A stretch of 64,000 bases of DNA from Dactylosporangium sp. AC04546 (lineage in GTDB: Bacteria; Actinomycetota; Actinomycetes; Mycobacteriales; Micromonosporaceae): assembly GCF_022095675.1 (NCBI RefSeq), contig NZ_JAHYSG010000055.1:15465-79464 (forward strand). Direction: 5' to 3'. Shown piece by piece: positions 34,388 through 42,615 of this stretch. How positions within the stretch are numbered: the first letter of the stretch is position 1; the number at the start of each line of letters is the position of its first letter. Under the pieces are notes generated by a model. The model saw nothing but the letters and a program-made list of their open reading frames with translations. It was not told where the DNA came from and did not search any database. The translations under genes were made by a program, and so were the position numbers.

Positions 34388-35995
34388 CTACTTCGGGGCG
34401 CCGGACAGGAACGTGTTGGCGATGTTCGTCAGGGCTTCGGGGGTGGCGGACTCGACGTACAGGCAGTACGCGATGTCGCCGCTCACCGCCGCCGTCATGC
34501 CCAGGCCGGCCAGCGTCGGGGACGGGACCGCCGTCAGGGCCGGACCGTCCGGCGAAGCGCCGGGGACGGCTGGGTCGCGGATCAGCGTTGGCTGCTTCCA
34601 GTGCCCGCGGGACAGCGCGGCCACGGCCGCCGCGTGGACGAGCGGGGAGCCCACCGCCGCCGACGAGCCCGCGGAACCCGGCGCACCCGCGGAACCCGAC
34701 GCGCCTGCCGAGGCCGGACCGCCAGCGGAGGGGAGCGGGGCGCCGGAGGCGGCGGCCGAGACGGACGGGCGGCCCGTGAAGGCGTCGGCGCCCAGGTGCC
34801 AGTCCAGGCCGTAGCCCAGCGTGGCCGGGGACGCCCCGGCCGGGAGCGGCGCCGGGAGCTCGGCCTGGAACGCCAGGTTGTAGCCGGCCGCGTCAGGGCC
34901 GTTGGCCACCGCCAGGACGGCGCCGTCGGACAGGCGGATCGCGACCAGCGCCGAGCGGGACGGCGTCGTGGCCAGTGCCGCCTCGGCGGCCTGCTGGGTG
35001 CGGACGTCCAGCGTCGTGCGGAGGCGGCCGCCCGGTAACGGTGGGGCGGTGAACAGCGGCGCGGCGCCGGAGGACGCCGGGGCGGCCACCACCGCCAGGC
35101 CCTGCCCGCCGCGCAGCAGCGTGTCGTAGCGGCGCTGCAGGCCCGTCAGGCCCGTCACGTCGCCCGCCTTCAGGGCGCCGGCGCTCGCGTCGATCAGCTC
35201 CTTGGTCGCCGGGCCCGACGTGCCCAGCAGGGCGCGGGCGAAGGTGCGGGTCAGCGGGAGCGAGAGGGTGCCCGTGCGGGTGGTCACGCCCCTCGTGTTG
35301 CGCAGGTCGGTCTCGATCTCGGCGTAGTCGCTCTGGCGCAGGGTCACCACGTCGACGAACGCGTCGGGCTTGGCGGCGCGCAGCCTCGCCGGGAGGGCGG
35401 ACACGTCCACGTCGACGCGGACGGAGCGGAACACCAGGTCCAGGTGCTGCGCGACGGCGTCGACGTCGTCGACGAGGCGGGGCTCCAGGCCGACATACAC
35501 CACCGGGATCTCGCTCACGACCTCCGAGTCGTCGGCGGCCAGCACGACGCCGCGCTTGGCCGGGGAGCGCTGGAGGGTCAGGTGCTGGTCCTCGTGCAGG
35601 TCGGGGTGGACGGTGCGGGCGTCGAAGTAGATCTGCCACGCCTTGTCCATCTTGCGGGCGTGCACCGTCGTGTCGTACGTCCAGGTGCGGCCGTCCGGCA
35701 GGGGCCAGGAGACACCCACGGGCTGGGTGGCGTCGGCGCCGCGGACCGTCGCCTTGCCGCGCTTGGTCAGCGCCGGGCGGTGGGCGGCGAGCTCGCCCTC
35801 GACATCGGTCAGGGTGCGCTTCGCCGCCGCCGCGTCCAGGGGCTGACCCCGGGGCGTATACAGCGGCTGGCCCGCGAAGTCGGCCTTCTGCCACGCCTGC
35901 AGAAAACGCGCGAGGCGGTCGTCGACGGACGGCTCGCCGCACGCGGCCAACACACCGAAGAGCAACAGGACGAGAACACCACGAACCAGACGCAC
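34388..35995 (-). CDS. Penicillin-binding-protein-like lipoprotein lacking active site
   Basis: A 535-residue lipoprotein (lipobox LAAC, Cys19). Domains in order: an NTF2-like MecA N-terminal domain (about 25-150), a PBP dimerisation domain (about 160-320, with PLTRTFARALLG), then LRTTLDVRTQQAAEAAL and LVAIRLSDGAVLAVANGP, the start of a transpeptidase domain. The part that should hold PPGSxxK and SxN is missing, replaced by QAELPAPLPAGASPATLGYGLDW, and no KTG occurs before the normal C-terminal strand DIAYCLYVE. A Ser/Ala/Gly-rich insert is near 425-450. TACGGT 6 bases before GTG 35995 suggests a leaderless start. Confidence 0.82.
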   Translation of the reverse strand: MRLVRGVLVLLLFGVLAACGEPSVDDRLARFLQAWQKADFAGQPLYTPRGQPLDAAAAKRTLTDVEGELAAHRPALTKRGKATVRGADATQPVGVSWPLPDGRTWTYDTTVHARKMDKAWQIYFDARTVHPDLHEDQHLTLQRSPAKRGVVLAADDSEVVSEIPVVYVGLEPRLVDDVDAVAQHLDLVFRSVRVDVDVSALPARLRAAKPDAFVDVVTLRQSDYAEIETDLRNTRGVTTRTGTLSLPLTRTFARALLGTSGPATKELIDASAGALKAGDVTGLTGLQRRYDTLLRGGQGLAVVAAPASSGAAPLFTAPPLPGGRLRTTLDVRTQQAAEAALATTPSRSALVAIRLSDGAVLAVANGPDAAGYNLAFQAELPAPLPAGASPATLGYGLDWHLGADAFTGRPSVSAAASGAPLPSAGGPASAGASGSAGAPGSAGSSAAVGSPLVHAAAVAALSRGHWKQPTLIRDPAVPGASPDGPALTAVPSPTLAGLGMTAAVSGDIAYCLYVESATPEALTNIANTFLSGAPK

Positions 35996-36016
35996 GGACC
36001 GACCGTACCCCGGGGG

Positions 36017-36499
36017 TCAGACAATTTTGGGACTGCGCCGCTCCAGCAGTACGACATCGCGCCATTCCCCGTCACGACGAGCGATCCGGTCGCGGGTGCC
36101 GACCACGCGGAACCCCACCCGCGCGTGCAGCGCCAGGCTCGCCGTGTTCTCCGGGAAGACCGCCGACTGGATCGTCCAGACGCCGGCCTGCTCGGTCGAG
36201 TCGATGAGGGCCCGCATGAGGCCGAGCGCGACGCCCCGGCCGCGGGCCGCCGGCGAGACGTACACCGAGTGCTCGACGACACCCGCGTACACCGCCCGGG
36301 CCGACACCCGCGACACGGCCACCCACCCGGCGACCGCCCCGTCGACGACGGCGACGAAGCGGTGCTCGGGCAGGCGGCCGGCGTCGAACGCCTCCCAGGT
36401 GGGTGCCGTGACCTCGAAGCTGGCCATGCCGGTGTCGAGCCCCTGCTGGTAGATGGCGAGCACGGCCGGCGCGTCCGCAGCGGACATCGGACGGATCAC
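36017..36499 (-). CDS. GNAT N-acetyltransferase (phosphinothricin acetyltransferase-like)
   Basis: A 160-residue GNAT enzyme. VEHSVYVSPAARGRGVALGLM is the acetyl-CoA-binding V/R-x-x-G-x-G/A strand-loop-helix, and FPENTASLALHARVGFR is the motif B typical of Pat-type enzymes that acetylate an amine such as phosphinothricin or methionine sulfoximine. GTG 36499 lies in the first copy of a 41-bp tandem repeat shared with the sthA end. Confidence 0.85.
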   Translation of the reverse strand: MIRPMSAADAPAVLAIYQQGLDTGMASFEVTAPTWEAFDAGRLPEHRFVAVVDGAVAGWVAVSRVSARAVYAGVVEHSVYVSPAARGRGVALGLMRALIDSTEQAGVWTIQSAVFPENTASLALHARVGFRVVGTRDRIARRDGEWRDVVLLERRSPKIV

Positions 36500-36584
36500 G
36501 CCGGCCGCCGCGGGACGAAGAAAGGCATCCGACGGATCACGCCGGCCGCCGCGGGACGGAGGAGGGCATCGGACGGATCACGCC
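36485..36584. repeat. 41-bp tandem repeat at the sthA/GNAT junction
   Basis: Copies begin at 36485, 36526 and 36567 (last partial). Each holds the minus-strand word GTGATCCGTC-GATG. In copy 3 its TGA is the sthA stop; in copy 1 its GTG is the GNAT start. An original GTGA overlap appears to have been pulled apart by duplication. Confidence 0.8.
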
Positions 36585-37981
36585 GACAGCCGCGACACGG
36601 AGCGCATCTTGTTCATCGCGTCGAGCGCCGCCACCTTGTACGACTCGGCCAGGGTCGGGTAGTTGAACACCGCGTCGACCAGGTAGTCGACGGTCCCGCC
36701 GCAGCCCATCACGGTCTGTCCGATGTGGACCAGCTCGGTGGCGCCGGTGCCGAACACGTGCACCCCGAGGATCTTGCGCGTCTCGGGCGACACGATGATC
36801 TTCAGCATGCCGTAGGAGTCGCCGATGATCTGGCCGCGGGCGAGCTCACGGTACCGCGAGATCCCCACCTCGAACGGGATGTTGTTGTCCGTCAGGTCGT
36901 CCTCGGTCCGCCCGACGAAGCTGATCTCCGGGATCGTGTAGATGCCGATCGGCTGCAGCGCGTGCATGCCCCGCACCGGCTCGTCACAGGCGTGGTGCGC
37001 GGCCAGCCGGCCCTGCTCCATCGACGTCGACGCGAGCGCGGGGAAGCCGATGATGTCGCCGACGGCGTAGATGTGCGGCACCTCGGTGCGGAAGTTCTCG
37101 TCGACCTTGATCCGGCCCCGGGCGTCGGCGGCCAGCCCCGCCTTGTCCAGGCCGAGCATGTCGGCCGCGCCCTGCCGGCCGGCGGAGTACATGACCGTGT
37201 CGGCGGCGATCCGCTTGCCGCTGGCCAGCACCGCCACGGCCGTGCGCCCGTGCCGCTCGACCGCCGCGACCGACTCGCGGAAGCGGAACGAGACGGAGAG
37301 ATCCCGCAGGTGGTACTTCAGCGCCTCCACGATCTCGAGGTCACAGAAGTCGAGCATCCGCTCGCGCCGCTCCACGACGGTGACCTTCGTGCCGAGCGCG
37401 GCGAACATCGACGCGTACTCGATGCCGATGACGCCCGCCCCGACGACCACCATCGAGCTGGGCACCTTGTCGAGGTTGAGGATGCCGTCGGAGTCGATGA
37501 TCGTGACGTCGTCGAAGTCGACGCTGTCCGGCCGGGCCGGGCGGGTGCCGGCGGCCACGATGATCTTCTCGGCGGTGACGTGCGACTCGCGGCCCTGGTC
37601 GTCCTCGATCGCGACGGTGTGCGGGTCGGTGAAGGTGCCGGTGCCCTGCAGCAGGCGCACCCGGTTGCGGGCCAGCTGGCTGCGGATGACCTCGATCTCC
37701 CGCCCGATCACGTGCTGCGTGCGGGCGCCGAGGTCGCCGACGGTGATGTCCTCCTTGACGCGGTAGCTCTGCCCGTACATCTCCCGCTGGTTGAGACCGG
37801 TCAGGTAGAGGACCGCCTCCCGCAGCGTCTTGCTCGGGATGGTGCCCGTGTTGATGCAGACACCGCCGATCATGTGGCGCCGCTCCACCACGGCGACCCG
37901 GCGGTCGAGCTTGGCCGCGGCGATCGCCGCCTTCTGCCCGCCCGGACCGGAGCCGAGCACGAGGACATCGAAGTCGTACAT
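36578..37981 (-). CDS. sthA: Soluble pyridine nucleotide transhydrogenase
   Basis: A 467-residue flavoprotein of the dihydrolipoamide-dehydrogenase family. It has FAD motif [12 protein letters not shown], the segment [17 protein letters not shown], in which Thr-Gly-Thr replaces the second redox Cys as in SthA, the NAD-binding [12 protein letters not shown], and a C-terminal interface domain with [16 protein letters not shown]. SthA moves reducing equivalents between NADPH and NAD+. The glucose-6-phosphate dehydrogenase in this window is a source of NADPH. Confidence 0.9.
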   Translation of the reverse strand: MYDFDVLVLGSGPGGQKAAIAAAKLDRRVAVVERRHMIGGVCINTGTIPSKTLREAVLYLTGLNQREMYGQSYRVKEDITVGDLGARTQHVIGREIEVIRSQLARNRVRLLQGTGTFTDPHTVAIEDDQGRESHVTAEKIIVAAGTRPARPDSVDFDDVTIIDSDGILNLDKVPSSMVVVGAGVIGIEYASMFAALGTKVTVVERRERMLDFCDLEIVEALKYHLRDLSVSFRFRESVAAVERHGRTAVAVLASGKRIAADTVMYSAGRQGAADMLGLDKAGLAADARGRIKVDENFRTEVPHIYAVGDIIGFPALASTSMEQGRLAAHHACDEPVRGMHALQPIGIYTIPEISFVGRTEDDLTDNNIPFEVGISRYRELARGQIIGDSYGMLKIIVSPETRKILGVHVFGTGATELVHIGQTVMGCGGTVDYLVDAVFNYPTLAESYKVAALDAMNKMRSVSRLSA

Positions 37982-38041
37982 GCGGACAGTCTTCCTGCCG
38001 CGCCGATGCCAGTCCAGATCGCCACGGCTATGGTCATCGGC

Positions 38042-38551
38042 GTGAAACGACTTCTCAACGCGGTGGCCACCCGATTGGGGATGGGCCGTGCGAAAACGCC
38101 GCCCGCCCAGCGGCCGGTGCCCGGCCCGCCGCCCGGACGGCCGCTGCCCAGGCACAGCCCGACGCCGCCGGAGCGCAGCCGCACCCAGAAGCTGCTGGAG
38201 TACTCGCCGCAGCTCGACGGCGACGCCGACCCGGGCGAGATCGTGTGGACCTGGGTCAAGTACGAGGACGACCCCACCCAGGGCAAGGACCGCCCGGTGC
38301 TGGTCGTCGGGCGGGCCGGCCGCGACGTGCTCGGCCTCATGCTGTCGAGCCAGAGCGACCGCGACGGCCAGCGCAACTGGTTCGCCCTCGGCCCCGGCTC
38401 GTGGGACCGCGACAAGCGGCCGAGCTGGGTGCGCCTGGACCGGGTGCTGCACGTGGACGCCGACGGCATCCGCCGCGAGGGCGCCGTGCTCGACCGCGCC
38501 CGCTTCGACAAGATCGCCGCCGCGCTCCGCCAGGGCTACGGCTGGTCGTAG
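38042..38551 (+). CDS. PemK/MazF-like protein without visible antitoxin
   Basis: A 169-residue protein: a Pro/Arg-rich first 60 residues, then [24 protein letters not shown] and [12 protein letters not shown], which follow the MazF/PemK barrel order. MazF-type toxins cut RNA, but actinobacteria have many PemK-like proteins with no proven toxicity. No antitoxin-sized gene is adjacent; neighbours are sthA (divergent) and a flavin-fold protein (convergent). The start (GTG 38042, or ATG 38030) is uncertain. Confidence 0.65.
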   Translation: MKRLLNAVATRLGMGRAKTPPAQRPVPGPPPGRPLPRHSPTPPERSRTQKLLEYSPQLDGDADPGEIVWTWVKYEDDPTQGKDRPVLVVGRAGRDVLGLMLSSQSDRDGQRNWFALGPGSWDRDKRPSWVRLDRVLHVDADGIRREGAVLDRARFDKIAAALRQGYGWS

Positions 38552-38574
38552 CGGGCCCGGCCGGGCCGCTGACG

Positions 38575-39033
38575 CTAGAGCACGACCGGGGCGCGGCCGT
38601 TGGGGACGCGCCCCGGGTCGAGCACCCAGTGGGCGCTGATCTCCGCGCGGTACAGCCGGATCGCCCCGCCCTCGTGGAGCTCCGCGAAGCCGATCTCGTA
38701 GCCGCCCTTGCGCACCGCCTCGGCGTTGTAGCGGGCGGCCGCGGGGTCGATCGCGGCGCCGGTCAGCTCCTCGGCCCGGCCCTCCAGGTACACCGCGCGG
38801 GCGTCGCCGACCCCGGCCCGCGAGTCGAAGACGACCAGGCTGACCTCGTTGCGGACCTCCAGGTTGCGGGAGTGGCGGGCCTGCGGATCGGAGACCCAGA
38901 GGAGCTCCCCGTAGCCGTCCAGCGTGTAGAACACCGGCGACACCCACGGCGTGCCGTGCTCGTCGGCGGTGCCCAGCACCACGTACCGGTTGTCGTCGAG
39001 AATGGCGCGGGCCATAGTCACGTCGGGCTGCAT
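38575..39033 (-). CDS. Pyridoxamine 5'-phosphate oxidase-like flavin/F420-fold protein
   Basis: A 152-residue split beta-barrel protein: [20 protein letters not shown] opening, [24 protein letters not shown], and the C-terminal strand ending [15 protein letters not shown]. The family binds FMN, F420 or haem; the ligand here is not clear. Start ATG 39033 is chosen because it gives a normal N terminus; upstream frame is Arg/Ser-rich. Confidence 0.8.
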   Translation of the reverse strand: MQPDVTMARAILDDNRYVVLGTADEHGTPWVSPVFYTLDGYGELLWVSDPQARHSRNLEVRNEVSLVVFDSRAGVGDARAVYLEGRAEELTGAAIDPAAARYNAEAVRKGGYEIGFAELHEGGAIRLYRAEISAHWVLDPGRVPNGRAPVVL

Positions 39034-39088
39034 ATACAGGATCGTGCCACCGTTCCGCTCCGGCCGTGCGGTGGGCCAGACTCCTGGC

Positions 39089-40372
39089 GTGGAGTTCGCG
39101 TTCGCCGGCCTGCGCGCCGGCCACGGCCCGGGCACCTGGGGGCAGCGCGCGATCTGGGACGTCGTGCGCGGGCTGGGCACCGACGCCGCGCGGTACAACG
39201 TGACCGGCGGCCGGGAGCTGGCCGAACCCCTGCCGCTGCCCCGCGTCGCCGACCTGGTCCGGGCGCTGCTGGCCCGGCACGACTCGCTGCACACCCTGCT
39301 CGACGCCGACGGCGACACGGTCCGCCAGCGGGTGGTGCCCGCCGGGTCGGTGCCGGTCGTGGTGCGCTCCGGCGACGTGCTCCCGACCGCCTACGCGCTC
39401 TACCACGAGCTGCAGGCCACCCCGTTCGACCCGCTGGCCGAGCTGCCGCTGCGCGTCGGCCTGGTCGTCGCGGACGGCCTGGTGCGGTACATCATCTTCT
39501 CCATGCCCCACACCGCCTCCGACGGCTGGGGCCTGCGCAACCTGCTGGCCGACTGGTCGGCGTTCGCCGCCGATCTCGATCCATCAGGTGTACTGCGGCA
39601 GCCGCTCGAAGAGGCCGCCTTCCAGCACTCCGACCGGGGCCGCCGCCGCGACGCCGCCGCCCGCCGCTCCTGGCTCGACAAGCTGGCCCGCGGCCCGCAC
39701 CGCCCGTTCCCGGTCCGTGCCGCCGCCGAGCCCGTGTTCCCGAACGCCGTACTCAACTCGCCGGCCCTGGCCTTGGCCCTGGACCGCCTGGCCGCCGACG
39801 CCCACGCGGTCCTCCTGGCCGCGACGGCCGCCGCCGCGGCCCGCCTGACCGGCGCCACGGACACGGTGTTCCAGGTGGTGGTGAACAACCGCTTCCTGCC
39901 AGGCCTGGCGGGCGGCGTGACAACGGTGGCCCAGGAGGGCCTGCTCCACCTGGAGGGCACCGGCGAACCGTTCCCGGCACTGGTCCGCCGAGCATTCGGC
40001 GCCGCCCTGTCCGCCCACCGCCACGCGTACTACGACAAGGTGGCGCTACGCCGCGCCATCGCGGCCGCGGACACGTGCGACCACTCCTGCTTCGTGAACG
40101 ACACCCGCGGCCTGATGCCGGTCCTGGGCTACGCGAAGCCGACCCCGGCGGCGTTGGAGGAAGCGCTGTCCCAGACCACCCTGTCCTGGCCGGTCGACCA
40201 CGAGCCCAGGCCGGGAACGACGTTCGCCCTGGACGCCCAGGACGCGCCCGGCTCGCTGGAGCTGGCGATGACCGCGGACAGCGCCCTGATCCCGAGAGAG
40301 CACATGGCAAACCTGTTGTACGGCATCGAGTCCCTGGTCGTCGACCACGCCCTCACGCAACCGCCCACCTGA
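39089..40372 (+). CDS. Stand-alone condensation-domain-like acyltransferase
   Basis: A 427-residue protein with the fold order of NRPS condensation domains: [12 protein letters not shown] (the ARHxxLR-type start), [18 protein letters not shown] (HHxxxDG-type active site with Pro in place of the first His and the catalytic His and DG kept), and a late VNDTRG segment. No adenylation or carrier domain is nearby, so it may join an acyl or peptidyl group to an acceptor in trans, like free-standing C-domain or PapA-type proteins. GTG 39089 is the best start. Confidence 0.75.
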   Translation: MEFAFAGLRAGHGPGTWGQRAIWDVVRGLGTDAARYNVTGGRELAEPLPLPRVADLVRALLARHDSLHTLLDADGDTVRQRVVPAGSVPVVVRSGDVLPTAYALYHELQATPFDPLAELPLRVGLVVADGLVRYIIFSMPHTASDGWGLRNLLADWSAFAADLDPSGVLRQPLEEAAFQHSDRGRRRDAAARRSWLDKLARGPHRPFPVRAAAEPVFPNAVLNSPALALALDRLAADAHAVLLAATAAAAARLTGATDTVFQVVVNNRFLPGLAGGVTTVAQEGLLHLEGTGEPFPALVRRAFGAALSAHRHAYYDKVALRRAIAAADTCDHSCFVNDTRGLMPVLGYAKPTPAALEEALSQTTLSWPVDHEPRPGTTFALDAQDAPGSLELAMTADSALIPREHMANLLYGIESLVVDHALTQPPT

Positions 40373-40611
40373 CCACACCGCACCGCCCACACCGCACCGG
40401 CCTCGCCGCCCGCACCGCGCTGCCCACACCGCGCCGCACCTCACCACGCCGCGCCTCACCGCGCCGCACCTCACCGGCCACGCCGGGTCGGCCACGCCAC
40501 GCCGCGCCGCTCCGGTCGTGCCCATCCACCGCGCCCACTGCGCCGCATCGCACCTCGCAGCGTCCGCCGCCCCGCAACCGCATCACCGCGGGGTGGGTGT
40601 CGGCCGGGCGG
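40373..40611. other. Low-complexity CACCGC-rich spacer
   Basis: Irregular repeats of CCGCACCGC and CCACACCGC type directly after the condensation-like gene. No gene or hairpin terminator stands out. It leads into two AT-rich palindromes, a dispersed palindromic element and an iron-box-like site before the DUF3159 gene. Confidence 0.6.
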
Positions 40612-40648
40612 ATATTCCCGTGGGGAATATGTATTCCTGGCCGGAATA
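40612..40648. promoter_or_regulatory. Paired palindromes with TATTCC/GGAATA half-sites
   Basis: ATATTCCC-GTG-GGGAATAT (40612-40630) is followed by TATTCC-TGGCC-GGAATA (40632-40648), centres 19 bases apart. Two turns of helix between centres suggest co-operative binding of two dimers on one face of DNA. The AT content contrasts sharply with the surroundings. Confidence 0.5.
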
Positions 40649-40750
40649 TCGTTCCACCATGCAGGTGACCGTGGCGGTGTTGTTGGCGCCAGCCGGGCCG
40701 CGGGTGTCGGCCATGCCGCGGCGGGCGAGTCAGGTGAGTTCTGTGCGGCC

Positions 40751-40808
40751 CCATGATCGAGGGAAACTTCTGGCTGCCATGACGACCAGAAGTTTCCCTG
40801 GATCATGG
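40751..40808. repeat. Dispersed palindromic element, copy 2
   Basis: A 23-base arm with the core ATGATCGAGGGAAACTTC pairs with CCAGAAGTTTCCCTGGATC plus ATGG across a 12-base centre. It matches the element at 34234-34289. It lies between two plus-strand genes. Confidence 0.85.
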
Positions 40809-40889
40809 AGCGGCGGGGCGGGGGCTCCGGCGCCGACCGCCTCAAGGCCGTCGGGTCGGGATCGCGGATCCCAACGGTGCATGGCCACG

Positions 40890-40906
40890 TAGGCAAGGCT
40901 TACCTA
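40890..40906 (+). promoter_or_regulatory. IdeR/DtxR iron-box-like site
   Basis: TAGGCAAGGCTTACCTA differs from the consensus core TAGGTTAGGCTAACCTA at three positions and keeps both outer half-sites. It lies 48 bases before the DUF3159 start, where a bound iron-loaded repressor could block the promoter. Confidence 0.5.
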
Positions 40907-40954
40907 TGCTGGTGCGCGGCGCGGGTGGGAACGTGGCGGAGCGAGGGGAACGGT

Positions 40955-41596
40955 ATGGGGCGGAGTGGGGAGCTCGGGGAGCTGCTCGGTGGGTGGCGTG
41001 GCGCCGTTGAGACCGCCGTGCCCATCGTCGCGTTCACCGGTGGGTGGCTGGCCGGCGGGCGGTCGATCGCGCTCGGTGCCGGGCTGGCCGTCGTCGCGGC
41101 CGCCGCCGTCGCGTCCTGGCGGGTCAGGCAGGGCAAGCGGCCCGTCGGGACCGTCATCAGCCTGCTCGTCGTCATCCTCGGCGCGATCGTCGCGCTGCGG
41201 ACCGGGCGGGCCGAGGACTTCTTCCTTGTGCGGCTGCTCACCAACGCGGCGTCGGCGCTCGCGTGGGCCGCGAGCATCCTCGTGCGGTGGCCCTTCCTCG
41301 GGCTGGTCGTGGGCACCCTGCTGGGGCAGAAGGGGCGGTGGCGCCGCGACCCCGACCTGCTCCGAGCCTATCAGCGTGCCAGCTGGATCTGGGTCCTGCA
41401 GTACCTCGTCCGGCTCGCCGTCTTCGTTCCGCTCTGGTGGGCCGGGAAGACGTTGTGGCTGGCCACGGCGCAGGCCGTGCTCACCTGGCCGCTGGTGGCG
41501 GCGTGCGTGGCGGCGAGCTGGTGGGTGCTGCGGCGCGCGCTGCCCGACGGCCACCCGGGCATCCGCCAGCCGCAGGAGGCGCTCAGTCGCTTTTGA
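40955..41596 (+). CDS. DUF3159 membrane protein
   Basis: A 213-residue actinobacterial membrane protein with five to six helices; GWRGAVETAVPIVAF and RRDPDLLRAYQRASWIW are the family hallmarks. Function unknown. GAGGGGAA lies about 6 bases before ATG 40955. The upstream iron-box-like site suggests repression when iron is plentiful. Its 3' end overlaps the convergent STAS gene by 14 bases. Confidence 0.82.
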   Translation: MGRSGELGELLGGWRGAVETAVPIVAFTGGWLAGGRSIALGAGLAVVAAAAVASWRVRQGKRPVGTVISLLVVILGAIVALRTGRAEDFFLVRLLTNAASALAWAASILVRWPFLGLVVGTLLGQKGRWRRDPDLLRAYQRASWIWVLQYLVRLAVFVPLWWAGKTLWLATAQAVLTWPLVAACVAASWWVLRRALPDGHPGIRQPQEALSRF

Positions 41597-41927
41597 GCGC
41601 CACCAGCGCCTCGTCCACCGTGTCGGTGAGCGTGAGGACGCGGTCGAGGGCGGTCAGGTCGAAGATGCGGCGGATCCGGGCATGCGGGCAGACCACCGCG
41701 AACCCGCCCGACTCGCGCAAGCGCTTGTGCACCGACACCAGGACACGTAATGCTGTTGAGTCAATGAAGTCCACCGCCGACAGATCCAGCACGAGCCGCG
41801 TCGTGCCCTCATCCAGCGACCGATGGAGCAGGGTGTGCAGGGCCGGCGAGGTCGCGACGTCGAGCGCGCCGGCCGGCGTGACGACGAGGGAGCCGTCGAC
41901 GGTCTCGGTCGCGATGGCGTCGGTCAT
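41583..41927 (-). CDS. STAS-domain anti-sigma factor antagonist
   Basis: A 114-residue SpoIIAA/RsbV-type STAS protein with LDLSAVDFIDSTALRVL; the Ser in IDSTAL is the usual phosphorylation site for an anti-sigma kinase. Unphosphorylated protein would bind the anti-sigma factor and free its sigma factor. No RsbW-type kinase is adjacent. ATG 41927 is chosen over the ORF start at 41984 because the STAS fold starts shortly after it. Confidence 0.85.
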   Translation of the reverse strand: MTDAIATETVDGSLVVTPAGALDVATSPALHTLLHRSLDEGTTRLVLDLSAVDFIDSTALRVLVSVHKRLRESGGFAVVCPHARIRRIFDLTALDRVLTLTDTVDEALVALKSD

Positions 41928-42013
41928 GTCGGGGGTCCCCTCCGGTCGGTTCCTCCCCGAAGGGGCGGATCGCTGCCGCGCCACGTTACAACGGTCCGGG
42001 AGGCCCGACGACG

Positions 42014-42613
42014 GTGCGTGACGCCGAGCTCGCCGACCCGCTGCGGGCGGCCGTCGAAGGCGACGACGCCGGGTTCGCCGTGCTGTGGCGCGCGCTGCAG
42101 CCGGCCGTCCTACGGTACCTGCACGCGGTGTGCGGCGACGCGGCGGAGGACGTCGCGTCCGAGACGTGGTTGCAGGTCGCGCGGGACCTGCCGCGGTTCA
42201 CCGGCGACCCGACCGCGTTCCGGGTGTGGCTGTTCCGCATCGCCCGGCACCGCGGCATCGACGACGGCCGCCGGGTGTGGCGGCGCCGCGAGGAGTCCCG
42301 TGACAGCGTCGAGACGGCCGGCATCCTGGCCGTGCCGGACGTCGCCGGGGAGGTGCTCGATCACGCCGGCACCGAGTGGGCGCTGCGGCTGATCGGCGAG
42401 CTGCCGCGGGACCAGGCGGAGGCGGTCCTGCTGCGGGTCGTCGCCGGTCTCGACGTCGCCGGGACCGCCGAGGTCCTCGGCAAGCGGCCCGGCGCGGTGC
42501 GCGTGGCCGCGATGCGCGGGCTGCGCCGGCTGGCCACGCACCCCCAGGTGCAGTCCCGCCGGCCGCGGCCGGCCGCCGAGGCGACCGCCGACCTGCGACT
42601 GAAGGGCGCGTGA
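42014..42613 (+). CDS. ECF-type RNA polymerase sigma factor
   Basis: A 199-residue sigma factor: region 2 from LWRALQPAVLRYLHAV through DVASETWLQVARDL and FRVWLFRIARHRGID, and region 4 with LPRDQAEAVLLRVVAGLDVAGTAEVLGKRPGAVRV. It directs polymerase to its own regulon. GTG 42014 is the likely start. Its TGA overlaps GTG 42610 of the next gene, the membrane protein that probably restrains it. Confidence 0.88.
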   Translation: MRDAELADPLRAAVEGDDAGFAVLWRALQPAVLRYLHAVCGDAAEDVASETWLQVARDLPRFTGDPTAFRVWLFRIARHRGIDDGRRVWRRREESRDSVETAGILAVPDVAGEVLDHAGTEWALRLIGELPRDQAEAVLLRVVAGLDVAGTAEVLGKRPGAVRVAAMRGLRRLATHPQVQSRRPRPAAEATADLRLKGA

Positions 42614-42615
42614 CG

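Noticed and set aside
38042..39033. Toxin-antitoxin pair of the PemK-like protein and the next gene
   Set aside because: The next gene is a convergent flavin-fold enzyme, not an antitoxin.
39089..40372. Start of a non-ribosomal peptide cluster
   Set aside because: No adenylation, carrier or thioesterase domains occur on either side within the window.
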